Of a stretch of 9,241 bases of DNA, positions 6,992 through 9,241 are shown piece by piece. Source of the DNA: Candidatus Omnitrophota bacterium. GTDB taxonomy: Bacteria > Ratteibacteria > UBA8468 > B48-G9 > JAFGKM01. The DNA lies in contig JAMWCA010000046.1 in assembly GCA_023819545.1 (NCBI GenBank), positions 1-9,241 on the forward strand, read 5' to 3'. A program made the position numbers and the translations under genes. Within the stretch, counting starts at the first letter, position 1; the number at the start of each line of letters is the position of its first letter. The notes beneath the pieces are model-generated. The model was not told the origin of the DNA. It worked only from the letters and a program-made list of their open reading frames with translations, and made no database searches.

Positions 6992-8682
6992 ATATCAAAA
7001 GAATATTTATAATCATACTTTTTTTATTTTTATCTTTCTTTGTTAGAGAAATTTTTGTCTCTTTAGAAAAATCAATTACCTGTGATGAGACAGTTCATAT
7101 TCCAGCAGGTTATTTTTATGTAAAAAAAGGAGATTTCTTTATAAATTTTGAACATCCACCATTTTCAAAGACAATTTCAGGGATTTTCCTTTTACCACAG
7201 AAGATAATATCATTTCCTGAAAATATTTATAAAGAATTAAGGAAGAATGAATGGAATTTTGGTCTTTTCTTTTTTCATTTAAATAGACAAAATATTGACG
7301 ATATTGTTTTTTGGGCGCGGTTCCCAATGATTTTAATTGGTATTTTGCTTGGATTTTATATATATTTGTGGACAAAAAAGTTATATGGAGAAATAGCAGG
7401 AATGTTCAGTTTATTTTTATTTTCTTTTTGTCCGAATTTTCTTGCACATAGTTGTCTTGTAACTACTGATGTTCCTTTTACAACTTTTTTTATTATATCT
7501 CTTTATTTTCTATGGAAATTTTTTGAAACAGAAGATATAAAAGGTCTGATTATTTCTGGTATTTTTTTTGGTTTTTCCATAAGCACAAAATTTACTGGAA
7601 TTGTTATAATGCCTTTAATATTTTTAATTCTTATAATTTTAGAAACAAAGAGATACTCTAAGGAAAGGTTAAAACGATTAATTTCTCTTTTTCTCCTTTC
7701 TTATATATTAATTCCTCTTGTAATTTTAGTTCTTACATACAGAATTTATGGTTTTACAAATTTTTTATTAGGATTAAGACAGATAATTTTTGAAGCAATT
7801 GAAAGAGGACATAGGAGTTTTTTAAATGGTAAATTTTCAAATTATGGATGGAGATATTATTTTATTTTTGCATTTCTTTATAAAACACCAATTCCTGTAA
7901 TAATATTTTTTATCATTTCAGTTTTAATCCACACAAAAATTGAGAAAAAAGAGGTTTATTTAATTCTACCTGCAATTATCTATTTTATTTTCTCTTCATT
8001 AAGTAAAAAACAGATTGGGATTAGATATATTCTTCCATTTTATGCTTTGATTTATATTTATTGTGGTAGATTGATTTATTACCAGAAAAAGATAAAAATT
8101 AATCAAATTTTTAAGAATATAATTTTTATTTTATTTTTCTTATGGTATATCTTTTCTTCAATTAAAATTCATCCTCATTATCTTGCATATTTTAACGAAA
8201 TTGCTGGTGGACCTAATAATGGCTGGAAACATTTAATTGATTCAAATATTGATTGGGGACAGGATTTAAAAGAATTGAAAAAATATTTAAAGAAAGAAGG
8301 GAATCCTGAAATTATGCTAAACTATTTTGGTTCAATTTTACCAGAGGTATATGGAATAATTTATGAACCAGTTTTTTCTCATCTTTTATTATCTTTAAAT
8401 ATTCCGCCTCAGTATTACTATTTAAACTCCCAATTCCCTGAAAAAGAGTATTTTGCAATAAGTGTGAATTGTTTACAAGGATTGGTTTATGAGGACTATA
8501 ATATTTTTAATTGGCTAAAGCAAATAAAACCAAAAGCAAAAATCGGATATAGTATATTTGTTTATGATATCACAAAAGATATATATATAAGAAAAAAAAT
8601 TTTAGAAATGTTTGAAAGATATGGATTTGAAAGACAGACAGAAAGACAAAGAAATATAATAGAAAAAATAGAGAAAAAATGA
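6985..8682 (+). CDS. GT-C membrane glycosyltransferase (PMT/ArnT-like)
   Basis: A 565-residue multi-pass membrane protein resembling GT39/PMT_2-type glycosyltransferases, which use a polyprenyl-phosphate sugar and transfer it to a protein or glycan outside the membrane. After the first membrane segment (about 7-24), the first external loop holds the acidic pair D34-E35 in CDETVHIPAG and then FEHPPFSK (55-62), the layout expected for this family's catalytic loop. About ten further hydrophobic segments follow up to residue 392, with TTDVPF (160-165) and IGIRYILPFY (344-353) as further family-like motifs. The soluble C-terminal part carries HPHYLAYFNEIAGGP (396-410) and DSNIDWGQDL (419-428), common in bacterial relatives. 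The donor and acceptor are unknown. The ATG overlaps the end of hypE by 7 bases and the last four bases overlap the next gene. The extreme C-terminus is highly charged. Confidence 0.85.
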   Translation: MLNIKRIFIIILFLFLSFFVREIFVSLEKSITCDETVHIPAGYFYVKKGDFFINFEHPPFSKTISGIFLLPQKIISFPENIYKELRKNEWNFGLFFFHLNRQNIDDIVFWARFPMILIGILLGFYIYLWTKKLYGEIAGMFSLFLFSFCPNFLAHSCLVTTDVPFTTFFIISLYFLWKFFETEDIKGLIISGIFFGFSISTKFTGIVIMPLIFLILIILETKRYSKERLKRLISLFLLSYILIPLVILVLTYRIYGFTNFLLGLRQIIFEAIERGHRSFLNGKFSNYGWRYYFIFAFLYKTPIPVIIFFIISVLIHTKIEKKEVYLILPAIIYFIFSSLSKKQIGIRYILPFYALIYIYCGRLIYYQKKIKINQIFKNIIFILFFLWYIFSSIKIHPHYLAYFNEIAGGPNNGWKHLIDSNIDWGQDLKELKKYLKKEGNPEIMLNYFGSILPEVYGIIYEPVFSHLLLSLNIPPQYYYLNSQFPEKEYFAISVNCLQGLVYEDYNIFNWLKQIKPKAKIGYSIFVYDITKDIYIRKKILEMFERYGFERQTERQRNIIEKIEKK

Positions 8683-9023
8683 AGATAGAAAAATATAATT
8701 TTGGAGAAATTGTTATAAATGGAAAGAATTATAGGTCTGATTTAATAATTTTAAATGATAGAATAATAGAAAATTGGAGGAGAAAAGAAGGTCATTGTCT
8801 ATCCATTGATGATTTAAAAGGCATACTTAATAAAGAGATTGAAATTATTATAATAGGCACAGGGTATTCAGGATTTATGGAAGTGCCGGATAAAGTTTTA
8901 AAAGATATTGAAAAACTTGGAATAAACGTAATAGTAGAGAAAACAAAAGATGCAGTTGAATTATTTAATGAATATGTAAAAAAGAATAAAAAAGTTGTCT
9001 TTGCACTTCATCTTACCTGTTAA
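8679..9023 (+). CDS. Mth938-like (NDUFAF3/DUF498 family) small protein
   Basis: A 114-residue soluble protein matching the Mth938-like domain across its whole length. Family features are YNFGEIVINGKNYRSDLII (6-24), W33 followed by GH (38-39), IIIIGTGYSGFMEVP (56-70), a helix and strand with GINVIVEKTKDAVELFNEY (81-99), and the characteristic end FALHLTC (108-114). The eukaryotic relative NDUFAF3 is an assembly factor of respiratory complex I; the bacterial function is unknown, and some bacterial genes lie beside protein-export genes. The ATG overlaps the glycosyltransferase stop (ATGA), making it the last gene of the lipoprotein-hyp operon. Its stop is 32 bases before tRNA-Ser. The operon link to hydrogenase maturation is suggestive but unproven. 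Confidence 0.87.
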   Translation: MKIEKYNFGEIVINGKNYRSDLIILNDRIIENWRRKEGHCLSIDDLKGILNKEIEIIIIGTGYSGFMEVPDKVLKDIEKLGINVIVEKTKDAVELFNEYVKKNKKVVFALHLTC

Positions 9024-9041
9024 TTTTTCTTTAAAAAATGT

Positions 9042-9047
9042 TATAAT
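9042..9047 (+). promoter_or_regulatory. Putative -10 element for tRNA-Ser
   Basis: A perfect TATAAT lies 8 bases before the mature 5' end of the tRNA, so transcription would begin within a base or two of it. The -35 region at the usual distance (about 9018-9024) falls at the stop codon of the preceding gene and matches poorly. Position relative to the tRNA is the main support. Confidence 0.4.
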
Positions 9048-9055
9048 AAAATTAA

Positions 9056-9149
9056 GGAGGGGTAGCATAGTGGTCTAATGCGGCGGATTGCTAATCCGTT
9101 GTGTCGTCGAAAGGCGGCACCGTGGGTTCGAATCCCACCCCCTCCGCCA
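9056..9149 (+). tRNA. tRNA-Ser(GCU)
   Basis: A complete 94-base class II tRNA. The acceptor stem GGAGGGG (9056-9062) pairs perfectly with CCCCTCC (9139-9145). It is followed by discriminator G9146 and a genome-encoded CCA (9147-9149). The D stem is GCA/TGC (9065-9067 with 9079-9081). The anticodon stem GCGGA/TCCGT (9083-9087 with 9095-9099) carries loop TTGCTAA with anticodon GCT at 9090-9092, reading serine codons AGC and AGU. The long variable arm, TGTCGTC/GGCGGCA (9102-9108 with 9113-9119) around a GAAA loop, is the serine identity element. The T stem GTGGG/CCCAC closes the TTCGAAT loop (9127-9133). The discriminator G is usual for bacterial serine tRNA. Confidence 0.98.
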
Positions 9150-9167
9150 ATATTTTCTCAAAATATT
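9149..9167 (+). repeat. AT-only palindrome directly after the tRNA
   Basis: AATATTTT (9149-9156) and AAAATATT (9160-9167) form a perfect 8-base inverted repeat around CTC, and its first base is the last A of the CCA end. It is not followed by a run of T, so it is not a standard intrinsic terminator. It could mark the end of the tRNA transcript or a processing site. With no G-C pairs the stem is weak. Confidence 0.5.
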
Positions 9168-9193
9168 GAAGCTTGAAAACCCTTGTCTATCAA

Positions 9194-9236
9194 TCTTTCC
9201 CAACTAACACCTACGAGGTGAAGGAGGTTAGAAAGA
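9194..9236 (+). other. Nested inverted repeats with embedded Shine-Dalgarno-like core
   Basis: Nested arms can pair: TCTTT (9194-9198) with AAAGA (9232-9236), CTAA (9204-9207) with TTAG (9228-9231), and CACCT (9208-9212) with AGGTG (9216-9220) around ACG. A second fold is also possible: CTAAC (9204-9208) with GTTAG (9227-9231), and CCT (9210-9212) with AGG (9222-9224). The AAGGAGGT at 9221-9228 is a strong Shine-Dalgarno-like core, unpaired in the first fold apart from its last T, and mostly paired in the second. From 9194 to 9241, 24 of 48 bases are G or C, far above the protein-coding surroundings. It may be a structured RNA or the leader of a gene starting beyond the window. No known RNA family is recognised. 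Confidence 0.4.
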
Positions 9237-9241
9237 GGGGG

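Noticed and set aside
9149..9170. Intrinsic terminator after tRNA-Ser
   Set aside because: The stem has no G-C pairs and is followed by GAAGC, not by a run of T.
9168..9241. First unit of a CRISPR array
   Set aside because: The segment contains inverted repeats, but only one copy is visible and no direct repeat or spacer pattern exists in the window.

Overview
The window is strongly AT-rich bacterial DNA, densely packed, with short intergenic gaps and genes that overlap by a few bases. Lysine, isoleucine, asparagine and glutamate dominate the proteins. Several genes carry Sec signal peptides or a lipobox, and there is a set of [NiFe]-hydrogenase maturation genes (hypC, hypD, hypE). This suggests an anaerobic or hydrogen-metabolising, AT-rich bacterium, perhaps an uncultured lineage, but no gene here fixes the phylum. 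I see no transposase, phage gene or CRISPR array.

Left part (1-3155). The first 35 bases hold the start of a leftward gene with a strong ribosome binding site. It diverges from a rightward gene for a secreted phospholipase D-family protein (149-1042). That gene runs tail-to-tail into a leftward three-gene operon: a TPM-domain membrane protein (3155 to 2247), a nucleotidyltransferase-fold protein (2231 to 1596) and a LemA-family protein (1599 to 1039). LemA and TPM-domain proteins are a common pair. The nucleotidyltransferase between them is less expected, and one of its metal-binding positions is altered.

Right part (3221-9241). A small cupin gene is followed by what looks like one long rightward operon of six genes: a DUF3108-type lipoprotein, hypC, hypD, hypE, a multi-pass GT-C (PMT/ArnT-like) glycosyltransferase and a small Mth938-like protein. 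From the lipoprotein onward, each gene starts within 2 bases of the previous stop or overlaps it by 4 to 14 bases. HypC, HypD and HypE assemble and deliver the Fe(CN)2CO group of [NiFe] hydrogenases, and all their signature motifs are intact. hypA, hypB, hypF and the hydrogenase itself are not in the window. The other operon members point to envelope assembly rather than hydrogen metabolism.

The right edge carries a complete tRNA-Ser(GCU) with encoded CCA. It is followed by a short AT palindrome and then a GC-richer segment with nested inverted repeats and a strong Shine-Dalgarno-like core. That segment is cut by the window edge and could be a structured RNA or the leader of the next gene. 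I did not identify a clearly new biological system. The most unusual items are the altered nucleotidyltransferase in the TPM/LemA operon, the mixed hyp/envelope operon and the structured segment at the right edge.
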